From Bacteroidaceae bacterium (GTDB lineage: Bacteria > Bacteroidota > Bacteroidia > Bacteroidales > Bacteroidaceae): a DNA stretch of 64,000 nt. Numbering within the stretch: position 1 is the first letter of the stretch; every line of letters starts with the position of its first letter. A program made the translations under genes and the position numbers. Below are positions 1 through 8,554 of the stretch, in pieces. Location of the stretch: contig CABIVS010000007.1 of the NCBI GenBank assembly GCA_902362375.1, positions 310,001-374,000 on the forward strand, written 5' to 3'. Under the pieces are notes generated by a model. It saw only the letters and a program-made list of their open reading frames with translations, made no database searches and was not told where the DNA came from.

Positions 1-785
1 ATCCGGGATATCCCACCTATACTTCTTTGAGTAAAATACTCGGAGCGGAAGTTATCAACTACGACCTGAAAGAAGAGGATGGCTGGATGCCTGACTTCGA
101 GGCACTGGAAAAAATGGATCTTAGTCGCGTAAAACTGATGTGGACCAATTATCCCAACATGCCGACGGGAGCCAATGCAACTCCGGAAATCTATGAACGT
201 CTCGTTGATTTTGCCCGTCGCAAGAATATCGTAATTGTGAATGATAATCCATACAGCTTCATTCTGAACGAAAAGCCTATCAGTATCCTAAGTGTACCGG
301 GAGCCAAAGACTGTTGCATCGAGTTCAATTCTATGAGTAAGAGCCACAATATGCCGGGCTGGCGTATTGGTATGCTGGCATCGAATGCTGAATTCGTACA
401 ATGGATATTGAAGGTGAAAAGCAATATCGACAGCGGTATGTTCCGTGCCATGCAACTAGCTGCAGCTACCGCCCTTGAGGCTGAAACAGACTGGTATGAA
501 GGTAATAATAAGAATTACCGCAACCGTCGTCATCTTGCCGGTGAGATCATGAAAGCATTGGGATGCACCTACGATGAGAAACAAGTAGGCATGTTCCTCT
601 GGGGGAAGATTCCTGCTTCCTGCAAGGATGTAGAGGAACTGACAGAAAAGGTGCTGCATGAAGCAAGAGTGTTTATCACTCCGGGATTTATCTTCGGCAG
701 TAACGGAGCAAGGTATATTCGTATCTCACTTTGTTGCAAGGACAATAAGCTGGCGGAAGCACTGGAAAGAATTAAAAGAATCTAA
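1..785 (+). CDS. PLP-dependent class I/II aminotransferase (5' end cut by window edge)
   Basis: The reading frame is open from base 3 at the window edge to the stop at 783-785, so the N-terminal part lies outside. The visible 260 codons carry the PLP-binding lysine in SMSKSHNMPGW (lysine codon 339-341), an upstream NDNPYSF segment typical of the cofactor pocket, and the C-terminal YIRISL segment whose arginine binds the substrate carboxylate in fold-type I aminotransferases. It is followed 88 nt later by the DAHP synthase/chorismate mutase gene and then prephenate dehydrogenase on the same strand. This context suggests transamination of phenylpyruvate, hydroxyphenylpyruvate or prephenate, but sequence alone does not separate an aromatic from an aspartate aminotransferase. 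Confidence 0.9.
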   Translation, partial: PGYPTYTSLSKILGAEVINYDLKEEDGWMPDFEALEKMDLSRVKLMWTNYPNMPTGANATPEIYERLVDFARRKNIVIVNDNPYSFILNEKPISILSVPGAKDCCIEFNSMSKSHNMPGWRIGMLASNAEFVQWILKVKSNIDSGMFRAMQLAAATALEAETDWYEGNNKNYRNRRHLAGEIMKALGCTYDEKQVGMFLWGKIPASCKDVEELTEKVLHEARVFITPGFIFGSNGARYIRISLCCKDNKLAEALERIKRI

Positions 786-873
786 CCTCTTCCAAAGAGA
801 GGACGACAGCAAGATGAGACAGAATAAGTTCAATAAAAACAAGTTATTAAAAGAATAAAAAACAAATAAGAAT

Positions 874-1935
874 ATGGAACTCGAATCAATTTTATTACCG
901 GGCATTGAGGCTAAAAGACCAATTGTCATTGCCGGCCCATGTAGCGCAGAAACGGAAGAACAAGTAATGGATACAGCCAAACAACTGGCTGCTAAAGGAC
1001 AAAAAATATATCGTGCCGGAATCTGGAAGCCGCGTACCAAACCGGGAGGTTTCGAAGGTATCGGTGTAGAAGGTCTTGCCTGGTTGAAAGAGGTGAAGAA
1101 AGAAACTGGAATGTATGTTTCTACGGAGGTAGCAACAGCCAAACACGTTTACGAATGTCTGAAAGCGGGAATCGATATTCTTTGGGTAGGTGCACGCACC
1201 ACTGCCAATCCTTTCGCCGTACAGGAAATCGCTGACGCACTGAAAGGTGTTGATATCCCTGTGTTAGTCAAGAACCCGGTGAATCCGGATCTCGAATTGT
1301 GGATCGGAGCGCTGGAACGCATCAACAACGCAGGATTGAAGCGTCTGGGTGCTATCCATCGCGGTTTCAGCAGTTATGACAAAAAGCTCTACCGGAATCT
1401 TCCCCAATGGCATATTCCTATCGAACTGCGCCGTCGCATCCCTAATCTTCCGATTTTCTGTGATCCGAGCCATATCGGTGGAAAACGTGAGTTAGTTGCA
1501 CCGCTTTGCCAACAGGCTATGGACTTGAATTTCGACGGTCTGATTATAGAAAGCCACTGCAACCCGGATTGCGCATGGAGCGATGCTTCTCAACAGGTTA
1601 CTCCGGACGTACTCGACTATATCCTCAATCTGTTGGTGATCCGTACGGAAACACAATCTACCGAAAGTCTGGCACAGCTCCGTAAACAGATTGACGAATG
1701 TGACGACAATATCATTCAGGAATTAGCAAAAAGAATGCGTGTGGCACGTGAAATCGGTACTTACAAAAAAGAGCACGGAATCACAGTTCTTCAAGCCGGA
1801 CGTTACAATGAGATTCTGGAAAAACGTGGCGCGCAGGGCGAACAATGCGGTATGGACAGCGAGTTTATGAAGAAGATTTTCGAAGCCATCCACGAAGAAT
1901 CAGTTCGTCAACAGATGGAAATTATTAATAAGTAG
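874..1935 (+). CDS. Bifunctional 3-deoxy-7-phosphoheptulonate synthase / chorismate mutase
   Basis: The 353-residue protein joins two shikimate-pathway activities. Residues about 10-255 form a KDO8P-synthase-like (type I beta) DAHP synthase barrel with GPCSAET near residue 21, KPRTKPGGFEG, GARTT, KNPVNPD and DPSHIGGKR, which bind phosphoenolpyruvate, erythrose 4-phosphate and metal. Residues about 262-350 are an AroQ-type helical chorismate mutase (LRKQIDECDDNI, RMRVAREIGTYKK). Chorismate mutase at the C terminus of DAHP synthase is a known Bacteroidetes arrangement and probably gives feedback control by prephenate or aromatic end products; that control is inferred. It sits between an aminotransferase and tyrA, so the segment serves phenylalanine and tyrosine synthesis. 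Confidence 0.95.
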   Translation: MELESILLPGIEAKRPIVIAGPCSAETEEQVMDTAKQLAAKGQKIYRAGIWKPRTKPGGFEGIGVEGLAWLKEVKKETGMYVSTEVATAKHVYECLKAGIDILWVGARTTANPFAVQEIADALKGVDIPVLVKNPVNPDLELWIGALERINNAGLKRLGAIHRGFSSYDKKLYRNLPQWHIPIELRRRIPNLPIFCDPSHIGGKRELVAPLCQQAMDLNFDGLIIESHCNPDCAWSDASQQVTPDVLDYILNLLVIRTETQSTESLAQLRKQIDECDDNIIQELAKRMRVAREIGTYKKEHGITVLQAGRYNEILEKRGAQGEQCGMDSEFMKKIFEAIHEESVRQQMEIINK

Positions 1936-1966
1936 TTAGAGTGAAGGTGTGTCATAATGAATAATA

Positions 1967-2072
1967 AAACGCAGATTAACGCAAATTATCGCAGATTAGT
2001 TCAATTATATTGATATATTAATCAACGACTTATAAAATTATTTCTGCAATAATTTGTGTTAATCTGCGTTTT
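1967..2072. repeat. Inverted pair of 10-bp repeats forming a long hairpin
   Basis: Three decamers beginning GCAGATTA or GCAAATTA start at 1971, 1981 and 1991. Their inverted copy occupies 2043-2072. The arms 1967-1996 and 2043-2072 pair over 30 bp with two G-T type mismatches, leaving a 46-nt loop. An outer block (TGTGTCA near 1947-1953 against TGACACAC at 2073-2080) pairs as well after a 12-nt insertion. No T tract follows, so it is not a plain terminator. It lies between two co-directional pathway genes. Confidence 0.85.
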
Positions 2073-2100
2073 GACACACTCTCACTAAATAATAAACATT

Positions 2101-2874
2101 ATGAGAATATTAATCCTTGGAGCCGGTAAAATGGGCTCCTTCTTTACTGATATTTTGAGCTTTCAACACGAGACGGCCGTGTTCGACGTCAACCCGCACC
2201 AGTTGCGTTTCGTCTATAACACGTATCGTTTCACCACATTGGAGGAAATTAAGGAATTTGAGCCGGAATTGGTTATTAATGCCGCTACAGTAAAGTACAC
2301 GTTGGATGCCTTTCGCAAAATACTGCCTGTACTACCGAAAGACTGCATCATTAGTGACATTGCCTCTGTAAAAACCGGACTAAAGAAGTTCTACGAAGAG
2401 AGTGGTTTCCGCTACGTTTCCAGTCACCCTATGTTTGGCCCGACTTTCGCAAGTCTTAGCAATCTAAGCAGCGAAAATGCCATCATCATCAGTGAAGGCG
2501 ACCACCTGGGAAAAATATTCTTCAAAGACCTCTATCAGACATTGCGTTTGAACATCTTCGAATATACATTCGATGAGCACGACGAAACAGTAGCCTACTC
2601 GCTTTCTATTCCGTTCGTATCGACTTTCGTATTTGCTGCCGTAATGAAACATCAGGAAGCCCCGGGAACTACGTTCAAAAAGCACATGGCAATCGCCAAA
2701 GGGCTGCTAAGCGAAGATGATTACCTGCTTCAGGAAATTCTGTTCAACCCACGCACTCCGGGACAAGTGACTAATATCCGGACAGAGTTGAAAAACCTTC
2801 TCGAAATCATCGAAAACAAGGATGCGGAAGGTATGAAAAAGTATCTGACGAAGATTCGGGAAAAGATTAAATAA
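2101..2874 (+). CDS. tyrA: Prephenate dehydrogenase
   Basis: The 257-residue protein starts with the Rossmann NAD(P)-binding motif GAGKMGSFF and has the TyrA segments SDIASVKTGL (near residue 83) and SSHPMFGPTFASL (near residue 105), where the histidine acts on prephenate hydroxyl. It catalyses oxidative decarboxylation of prephenate to 4-hydroxyphenylpyruvate for tyrosine synthesis. No ACT or chorismate mutase domain is attached; the mutase is on the upstream DAHP synthase. The gene follows that fusion after a 165-bp gap filled by a large inverted repeat and ends at a strong terminator that begins 26 nt after the stop codon. Confidence 0.93.
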   Translation: MRILILGAGKMGSFFTDILSFQHETAVFDVNPHQLRFVYNTYRFTTLEEIKEFEPELVINAATVKYTLDAFRKILPVLPKDCIISDIASVKTGLKKFYEESGFRYVSSHPMFGPTFASLSNLSSENAIIISEGDHLGKIFFKDLYQTLRLNIFEYTFDEHDETVAYSLSIPFVSTFVFAAVMKHQEAPGTTFKKHMAIAKGLLSEDDYLLQEILFNPRTPGQVTNIRTELKNLLEIIENKDAEGMKKYLTKIREKIK

Positions 2875-2899
2875 TCAATACCGGTGCCAAGATTTAACG

Positions 2900-2936
2900 A
2901 TCCCCTGCAAAAAAGTTCTTTGCAGGGGATTTTTTT
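2900..2936 (+). terminator. Intrinsic terminator of the aromatic amino acid operon
   Basis: A perfect 12-bp stem (ATCCCCTGCAAA, 2900-2911, with its complement at 2919-2930) encloses a 7-nt loop and is followed by seven T residues. It lies 26 nt downstream of the tyrA stop. Its 3' arm supplies the -33 element of the next promoter. Confidence 0.93.
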
Positions 2937-2949
2937 ATGTGTACCTTTG
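2919..2949 (+). promoter_or_regulatory. dnaG promoter overlapping the tyrA terminator
   Basis: TTTG at 2919-2922, a 19-nt spacer and TACCTTTG at 2942-2949 match the Bacteroides sigma-ABfr consensus. The -33 box is the 3' arm of the terminator hairpin. The -7 box lies just upstream of the Shine-Dalgarno-like AGGAG at 2971-2975. Confidence 0.85.
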
Positions 2950-2980
2950 TATCCGCAAAAACGGATTCACAGGAGAAAGA

Positions 2981-5062
2981 ATGATAGATCAAATTACCAT
3001 AGACCGGATATTAGATGCGGCACAAATTATAGATGTCGTTTCAGATTTTGTCACCCTGCGCAAACGTGGTGTCAATTACGTCGGTTTGTGTCCGTTCCAC
3101 AGTGATAAAACCCCTTCTTTTTATGTCTCTCCCGCCAAAGGATTATGCAAGTGTTTTGCTTGTGGAAAAGGTGGAAATGCCGTGCATTTCATTATGGAGC
3201 ACGAGCAGATGTCTTATCCGGAAGCATTGAAGTACCTTGCCAAGAAATATAATATCGAAATCAAGGAACGGGAATTAAGTGACGAGGAGAAGTTTGTGCA
3301 AAGCGAACGTGAAAGTCTGTTTATTGTCAATAACTTTGCACGCGATTATTTCCAGAATATACTAAAGAATCATATAGACGGCCGTAGCATCGGTATGGCC
3401 TATTTCCGTAATCGTGGCTTTCGCGATGACATTATTGAGAAATTCCAGTTAGGCTACTGCACCGAAAGTCATGATGCATTTTCCAAAGAAGCAATCCAAA
3501 AAGGATATAAGAAAGAGTATCTGGTAAAGACCGGACTTTGTTATGAAACGGATGACCACCGGTTACGGGATCGTTTTTGGGGACGTGTTATCTTTCCTGT
3601 CCACACGCTTTCCGGCAAAGTGGTGGCTTTTGGCGGACGTGTACTTGCCAGTGCAACGAAAGGGGTTAAAGTTAAATACGTCAATTCGCCCGAATCGGAA
3701 ATTTACCACAAAAGCAACGAATTATACGGTATATATTTCGCCAAACAGGCTATTGTAAAGCAAGACCGCTGCTTTCTAGTTGAAGGTTACACGGATGTGA
3801 TCTCCATGCATCAATCCGGCATAGAGAATGTGGTTGCTTCTTCGGGAACAGCCCTCACGCCAGGACAAATCCGTATGATCCATCGGTTCACCAACAATAT
3901 GACGGTGCTTTATGACGGTGACGCAGCAGGTATCAAGGCTTCTATCCGGGGAATTGATATGTTATTGGAGGAAGGGATGAATATCAAAGTCTGTCTTCTT
4001 CCCGATGGGGACGACCCGGACTCTTTTGCCCGTAAACATAACTCTACGGAGTTTCAAGCCTTCATCTCGGAACATGAAACGGACTTTATCCGCTTCAAAA
4101 CGAACTTATTGCTGGAGGATGCAGGAAAAGACCCTATCAAGCGTGCGGAACTGATTGGCAACCTGGTGCAAAGTATCTCTGTCATTCCGGAAGCGATTGT
4201 TAGAGATGTCTATATCAAAGAATGTGCCCAACTACTTCATGTAGAAGACAAACTGCTTGTATCGGAAGTTGCCAAGAGGCGGGAAACTCAAGCGGAAAAG
4301 CGAGCCGAGCAAACGGAACGGGAACGCCGGATGGCTGAAAGAACAGCTATGATGTCACAGGGTAGCACACCTCCTGAAGATGTTCCAATGCCTAATGGAG
4401 ATATCCCGTTGCCTCCTGAAGTGGATGGCGGATATACAGATGTTCCTCCTGCTCTGCAGGAAGACAGCTATGCTTCCTTTATTCCACAGGAAGGAAAGGA
4501 AGGGCAGGAATTCTACAAATTCGAACGGCTGATATTACAGGCGGTAGTTCGTTATGGAGAGAAAATCATGTGTAACCTGACCGATGAAGAAGGAAATGAA
4601 ATTCCGGTAACCGTCATAGAATATGTGGTTAATGATTTGAAAGAGGATGAATTGGCCTTCCATAATCCGCTGCACCGCCAAATGTTATCGGAAGCTGCCG
4701 CACACATGCACGATGCCAACTTCATTGCCGAACGTTATTTCCTGGCACATCCTGATCCGGTAATCAGTAAATTGAGTGTAGACTTGATTAATGTGCGTTA
4801 TCAGCTTAGTAAATATCACTCCAAGTCCCAAAAGATCGTGACGGATGAAGAACGGCTCTATGAACTGGTTCCGATGTTAATGATTAACTTCAAGTATGCA
4901 ATCGTAACAGAGGAATTAAAGCACATGCTTTATGCCCTACAAGATCCTGCTCTTGCCCATGATAATGAGAAATGTGACTCACTTATGCAACGCTATAATG
5001 AGTTGAGAACCGTACAAAGCATCATGGCAAAACGCTTGGGAGACCGGGTTGTTCTGCGATAA
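2981..5062 (+). CDS. dnaG: DNA primase
   Basis: The 693-residue protein synthesises RNA primers for replication. Residues 37-63 form the CHC2 zinc finger (CPFH then CxxC in CFACGKGG). A primase catalytic core follows with DRFWGRVIFPV and the TOPRIM motifs FLVEGYTDV and VLYDGDAAG. A charged then proline-rich linker (around residues 425-485) precedes the C-terminal helicase-binding-like region. I chose ATG 2981 because AGGAG lies 6 nt upstream; an in-frame GTG at 2939 lies inside the promoter -7 box and would start before transcription does. It stands alone, facing folE convergently. Confidence 0.96.
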   Translation: MIDQITIDRILDAAQIIDVVSDFVTLRKRGVNYVGLCPFHSDKTPSFYVSPAKGLCKCFACGKGGNAVHFIMEHEQMSYPEALKYLAKKYNIEIKERELSDEEKFVQSERESLFIVNNFARDYFQNILKNHIDGRSIGMAYFRNRGFRDDIIEKFQLGYCTESHDAFSKEAIQKGYKKEYLVKTGLCYETDDHRLRDRFWGRVIFPVHTLSGKVVAFGGRVLASATKGVKVKYVNSPESEIYHKSNELYGIYFAKQAIVKQDRCFLVEGYTDVISMHQSGIENVVASSGTALTPGQIRMIHRFTNNMTVLYDGDAAGIKASIRGIDMLLEEGMNIKVCLLPDGDDPDSFARKHNSTEFQAFISEHETDFIRFKTNLLLEDAGKDPIKRAELIGNLVQSISVIPEAIVRDVYIKECAQLLHVEDKLLVSEVAKRRETQAEKRAEQTERERRMAERTAMMSQGSTPPEDVPMPNGDIPLPPEVDGGYTDVPPALQEDSYASFIPQEGKEGQEFYKFERLILQAVVRYGEKIMCNLTDEEGNEIPVTVIEYVVNDLKEDELAFHNPLHRQMLSEAAAHMHDANFIAERYFLAHPDPVISKLSVDLINVRYQLSKYHSKSQKIVTDEERLYELVPMLMINFKYAIVTEELKHMLYALQDPALAHDNEKCDSLMQRYNELRTVQSIMAKRLGDRVVLR

Positions 5063-5064
5063 AT

Positions 5065-5152
5065 CTTCATCGGTGCGAAGCCATGCCTTCACCGGTGCCG
5101 CACACCCTCCCCATTGATGCCGAAGCCTACGTTCCCCGGTGCTGGAACAAAA
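5065..5152. repeat. 22-bp degenerate tandem repeat array A
   Basis: The core GGTGC (once GATGC) starts at 5072, 5094, 5116 and 5138, exactly 22 bp apart. The first two units begin CTTCATCGGTGC and CTTCACCGGTGC. The array fills most of the space between the dnaG stop and the folE stop, which face each other. The second unit contains the palindrome CACCGGTG. Confidence 0.85.
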
Positions 5153-5174
5153 TCGCATTTTTTAGAGGTTTTCT

Positions 5175-5765
5175 CTATAAAGTTCCGTGTTGAATCAGAT
5201 TCATAAACTCTTCACGAGTCTTTGCCTGATTGAAAGCTCCGGTAAAGTCAGAAGTAGTAGTAATAGAGTTTTGTTTTTCTACACCACGCATCTGCATGCA
5301 CATGTGTTTGGCTTCCACCACTACCATTACACCCAGTGGATTCAGGGTTTCCTGAATGCACTCTTTGATTTGCAGTGTCATGCGTTCCTGCACTTGCAGA
5401 CGATGAGAGAATATATCGACTACACGGGCAATCTTACTCAACCCCGTGATATAGCCGTTAGGAATATAAGCCACGTGCGCCTTTCCGTAGAACGGCAACA
5501 TATGATGTTCGCAAAGAGAGAAGAAATCGATATCTTTCACAATCACCATCTGACTATATTCTTCCTGGAATTTAGCGGAACGAAGCACTTCATGAGGATC
5601 CATATGATACCCTTTCGTCAAGCTTAACATTGCCTTAGCCACCCGTTCCGGAGTTTTTAATAACCCTTCCCTTTCGGCATCTTCACCCAACAAAGTTATA
5701 ATACTACGATAATGACTCTTCAACTCCTCCAGATTCGGAGAAACAATTTCTTCTTTTTCTAACAT
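5175..5765 (-). CDS. folE: GTP cyclohydrolase I
   Basis: The 196-residue protein opens the GTP ring to dihydroneopterin triphosphate, the first step of folate synthesis. The zinc site is seen in [13 protein letters not shown] (Cys and His ligands), followed by [12 protein letters not shown], the substrate-binding RLQVQERMT and the second zinc cysteine region KHMCMQMRG. Length is normal for the bacterial FolE-I family. Its start lies 7 nt after the stop of the SPOR gene, so it is the last gene of the minus-strand tpiA run. Confidence 0.97.
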   Translation of the reverse strand: MLEKEEIVSPNLEELKSHYRSIITLLGEDAEREGLLKTPERVAKAMLSLTKGYHMDPHEVLRSAKFQEEYSQMVIVKDIDFFSLCEHHMLPFYGKAHVAYIPNGYITGLSKIARVVDIFSHRLQVQERMTLQIKECIQETLNPLGVMVVVEAKHMCMQMRGVEKQNSITTTSDFTGAFNQAKTREEFMNLIQHGTL

Positions 5766-5772
5766 GATACAA

Positions 5773-6222
5773 TTATAAAGGGATATTGATCTGGTCTCTT
5801 ACAATAGAAACCTCTTTGAACACACCGGTAGCTTTCAACCGACGCATCATTGCGTCCGCTTCTTCAATGCTACGGAAATCACCTACACGACAAAGCCAAC
5901 GAGGTGGATTGAACGAAGTATATACCGTCAATTCAGGAAAATACTCTTTCACACGTGATGCCACATGATAAGCATCATTCTTCGCCTGACGAGTATTGTT
6001 ACCGGCATACGCCTGAATTCTGAACCCGGAAGTCTTTATTACTTTCTGTTCACCTGTTGCAGGACGTTCCATACCTATGAGAGCCTCAATGCGGGGGTCT
6101 TGATGGATAGTCACCTTTCCTTGCCCCGGAATGTTACGTTCCAGACTCTTGATAATACTTTGCGCTTGTATGCCAACACTTGCCAAAGCCAGCAACAAAG
6201 TAAGTAAGGCTATTTTCTTCAT
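5773..6222 (-). CDS. Secreted SPOR-domain protein
   Basis: A 149-residue protein with a signal peptide ([21 protein letters not shown]) and a C-terminal SPOR domain at about residues 64-145 ([19 protein letters not shown], then [17 protein letters not shown]). SPOR domains bind denuded peptidoglycan glycan strands, often at the septum, so a periplasmic wall-associated role is likely. No enzymatic domain is visible. The gene lies between tpiA and folE on the same strand; this neighbour order appears conserved in Bacteroides, but no functional link to glycolysis or folate is evident. Confidence 0.88.
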   Translation of the reverse strand: MKKIALLTLLLALASVGIQAQSIIKSLERNIPGQGKVTIHQDPRIEALIGMERPATGEQKVIKTSGFRIQAYAGNNTRQAKNDAYHVASRVKEYFPELTVYTSFNPPRWLCRVGDFRSIEEADAMMRRLKATGVFKEVSIVRDQINIPL

Positions 6223-6238
6223 TTAATAAACAGTATTT

Positions 6239-6316
6239 AGGCACGGATTACGCGGACTACACGGTTTTTAAGATTTCATAGACAAAAACACCGTGTAATC
6301 CGTGAAATCCGTGCCT
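6239..6316. repeat. Inverted pair of 9-bp repeats forming a long hairpin
   Basis: The left arm (6239-6264) has CGG every 9 bp (units like CGGATTACG, CGGACTACA). The right arm (6291-6316) has CCG every 9 bp. Arms pair at 23 of 26 positions around a 26-nt loop. It lies between tpiA and the SPOR gene, which run in the same direction. On the minus strand no T tract follows the hairpin. Confidence 0.88.
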
Positions 6317-6330
6317 GAAAAAAGTTTTAA

Positions 6331-7089
6331 TTATGCGTTGAAGGCATCAATGATACCTTTGAAATCAGATACTTTCAAAGCAGCACCACCAATCAAACCA
6401 CCATCAACGTCCGGGTTAGCGAACAGTTCTTTAGCGTTAGAAGGTTTACAGCTACCACCGTAAAGGATAGAAGTATTGTCTGCGATTTCTTTACCATACT
6501 TGTCAGCTACGATAGAACGGATGAAAGCATGGATTTCCTGTGCTTGTTCAGGAGAAGCAGTTTTACCTGTACCGATAGCCCAAACCGGTTCGTAAGCCAA
6601 TACAATCTTAGAGAAGTCTTCAGCAGACAGAGAGAATACAGATTCCATCTGTGCAGCTACCACTTCGTTCTGCTTGTTAGCTTCGCGTTCTTCCAACACT
6701 TCACCGATACAGAAAATCGGAATCAGGCCGTTAGCCAAAGCCAATTTTACTTTTTCTTCCAGGATAGCAACTGTTTCACCGTAGTATGCACGACGTTCAG
6801 AGTGTCCCAGAATTACATATTTTGCACCTGTAGAAGCAACCATTTCAGCTGAAACTTCACCTGTATATGCACCTGATGCTTTGTCTGCACAGTTTTCAGC
6901 ACCTACACCGATCTTTGCAGCGTCTACCAACGGAGTAACAGAAGCCAGGTGGATAAACGGAGTACAGATGATTACATCACAGTTAGGCTTTTCGTTAGCC
7001 AATGCTTCGTTCAGTTCTTTAGCCAAAGCGATACCCTCTTGAAGGGTTTTGTTCATTTTCCAGTTTCCTGCAACAATGTTCTTTCTCAT
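6331..7089 (-). CDS. tpiA: Triosephosphate isomerase
   Basis: The 252-residue TIM-barrel enzyme interconverts dihydroxyacetone phosphate and glyceraldehyde 3-phosphate. Catalytic features are complete: AGNWKMNK with Asn and Lys near residue 10, the electrophilic histidine in GHSERR, the base glutamate in [11 protein letters not shown], and the phosphate-gripping SILYGGS and GLIGGAALK. It belongs to the minus-strand run from DUF1599 to folE. Codon choice looks like a highly expressed gene. Upstream (7120-7155) is a short ACGATTG repeat tract. Confidence 0.98.
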   Translation of the reverse strand: MRKNIVAGNWKMNKTLQEGIALAKELNEALANEKPNCDVIICTPFIHLASVTPLVDAAKIGVGAENCADKASGAYTGEVSAEMVASTGAKYVILGHSERRAYYGETVAILEEKVKLALANGLIPIFCIGEVLEEREANKQNEVVAAQMESVFSLSAEDFSKIVLAYEPVWAIGTGKTASPEQAQEIHAFIRSIVADKYGKEIADNTSILYGGSCKPSNAKELFANPDVDGGLIGGAALKVSDFKGIIDAFNA

Positions 7090-7119
7090 TTTGTTTTTTA
7101 TTTTAAAGGGTTAATAAAT

Positions 7120-7156
7120 TTACGATTGGACGATTGACGATTGAACGATTGAAATT
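7120..7156. repeat. ACGATTG short tandem repeat tract
   Basis: ACGATTG occurs four times with 7- to 8-bp spacing in the leader of tpiA, between the DoxX stop and the tpiA start. It resembles the other short-unit repeats in the window but has no inverted partner that I can see. Confidence 0.7.
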
Positions 7157-7195
7157 AGTGTTCGTTACAGAGGGTCGATCGTTATCATTCATTTC

Positions 7196-8554
7196 TTATT
7201 CTCGTTCTTCTATTCCTTGGTTCTTTATTTCCATTTCTTTGTTTTTCACCTCTTCCTCTCGTTGCTTCCGCTTCGCGTTTTTCCGTTCTCTGCGGCGAAC
7301 GACCAAAACATCCACTCCGAGCACTAACAACAACGGAATAACAAACCATAAGAATACATATCCCACCGTATGAGTATCACTGCTCACTTTCTGCTTTCCT
7401 AACGGCAGATTTTCCAGCTTGTCCGTCAGCACATATTCATCCGGTATATCCTCATCGCTCCATTTATTCAGAATTGTTCCGTTCTTAATCAGTATCAATC
7501 CCGGATTGGAACGAACCATCGTCTTTAATGTAATATCATCCATCTGACAGAAAGGATATTCGGCTCCCGTCTTGTCCTTCCACAATTCGATCTGCTCTTC
7601 CGGTGAAGAAGTGAGGCAGTAAAACTTATAGCCATGCTCCACCGAATAGTCATATATCTCATTAATCAAATCAATGTTACTATCATCCGCCTCTTCAATC
7701 CGATGGGCAACCAACAGGAAGGTGTATCCTATATCCGTCAATACATCGTCTGTTATATCCTCACCCGTATTCAGATCAATCATAGAGAAATCGTGAATAG
7801 CCGGTTCATATCCTTTTTCCTTTAAGACTGTCCGCGTGTCGATAAATGTCCAGGTACTATCCGGATAGTTATCCAACGTAAATTCTTTCTTCTCTCCGTT
7901 CTTTTCCAAGATAAAGATGCTTTCATATACACTCGGTTTCGCTCCTTCGGGCATTGTCATCCCTTCCAGAATATTCTTTCCGATCTTGTAAGGACGAAAA
8001 TCTAAAACAGGCAGACGGTCCAGACAATAGAATGACAAAGTAAACACAAAAAACAGCGTATAGAGAGAAACCAACCATTCCATCTTCACACTGATAAAAC
8101 GAATCAGCATCCTTCTGTGACGGAAAGCCATCATTGCTGCAAACAGCAGAACTATATTCTTCCCGAATGTCTCCCAGTTTGTCAACACCCAGGCATCTCC
8201 AAAACAGCCACAATCCGAAACCGGATCAAAGATGGCAAGATACAAAGTCAGTGGTGTCATGAAAATCATCAGCATCAAAGCCAATGAAGTAGCCAAGGTT
8301 CTTCTGGTAGCAAAGAATAAGGAGATACCGATAAAAAACTCAATGGCTGATAAAGTGATGCCTCCCAATAAAGGGAAGAATGAAGGGAACCAGGAATCCA
8401 TTCCGAATGCGGTCAGATAATCCTGTATCTTATACTGGAACCCCAGTGGATCAACTGCCTTTACAAATCCGGAAAAGATGAACGATGCCGCCAAAAGAAA
8501 GCGACACATATTCGCCACTACCTCCTGAATGATATGTAAGTTCTTATCCTTCAA
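7196..8554 (-). CDS. DoxX/MauE-type membrane protein with extracytoplasmic thioredoxin-like region
   Basis: The 452-residue protein starts with four hydrophobic helices of the DoxX/MauE type (residues about 13-170), including the SDCGCFGDAW segment seen in MauE-like proteins. A fifth membrane segment (residues about 160-180) precedes a 200-residue extracytoplasmic region. Within it, YKFYCLTSSP and NPGLILIKNGTILNKW look like a thioredoxin-like fold, but no CxxC is present. One more membrane helix follows near residue 405, then a highly charged tail. It overlaps the DUF1599 gene upstream by 11 bp, so the two are probably translated together. A role in membrane redox or quinone chemistry is possible by family but not proven. 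Confidence 0.75.
   Translation of the reverse strand: MKDKNLHIIQEVVANMCRFLLAASFIFSGFVKAVDPLGFQYKIQDYLTAFGMDSWFPSFFPLLGGITLSAIEFFIGISLFFATRRTLATSLALMLMIFMTPLTLYLAIFDPVSDCGCFGDAWVLTNWETFGKNIVLLFAAMMAFRHRRMLIRFISVKMEWLVSLYTLFFVFTLSFYCLDRLPVLDFRPYKIGKNILEGMTMPEGAKPSVYESIFILEKNGEKKEFTLDNYPDSTWTFIDTRTVLKEKGYEPAIHDFSMIDLNTGEDITDDVLTDIGYTFLLVAHRIEEADDSNIDLINEIYDYSVEHGYKFYCLTSSPEEQIELWKDKTGAEYPFCQMDDITLKTMVRSNPGLILIKNGTILNKWSDEDIPDEYVLTDKLENLPLGKQKVSSDTHTVGYVFLWFVIPLLLVLGVDVLVVRRRERKNAKRKQREEEVKNKEMEIKNQGIEERE

Noticed and set aside
658..858. Open frame overlapping the aminotransferase end and reaching toward the DAHP synthase gene
   Set aside because: It lies in another frame of a clear gene and has no independent support.
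5065..5152. CRISPR array reading of the 22-bp repeats
   Set aside because: Units abut with no unique spacers, are too degenerate, and no cas genes are present in the window.
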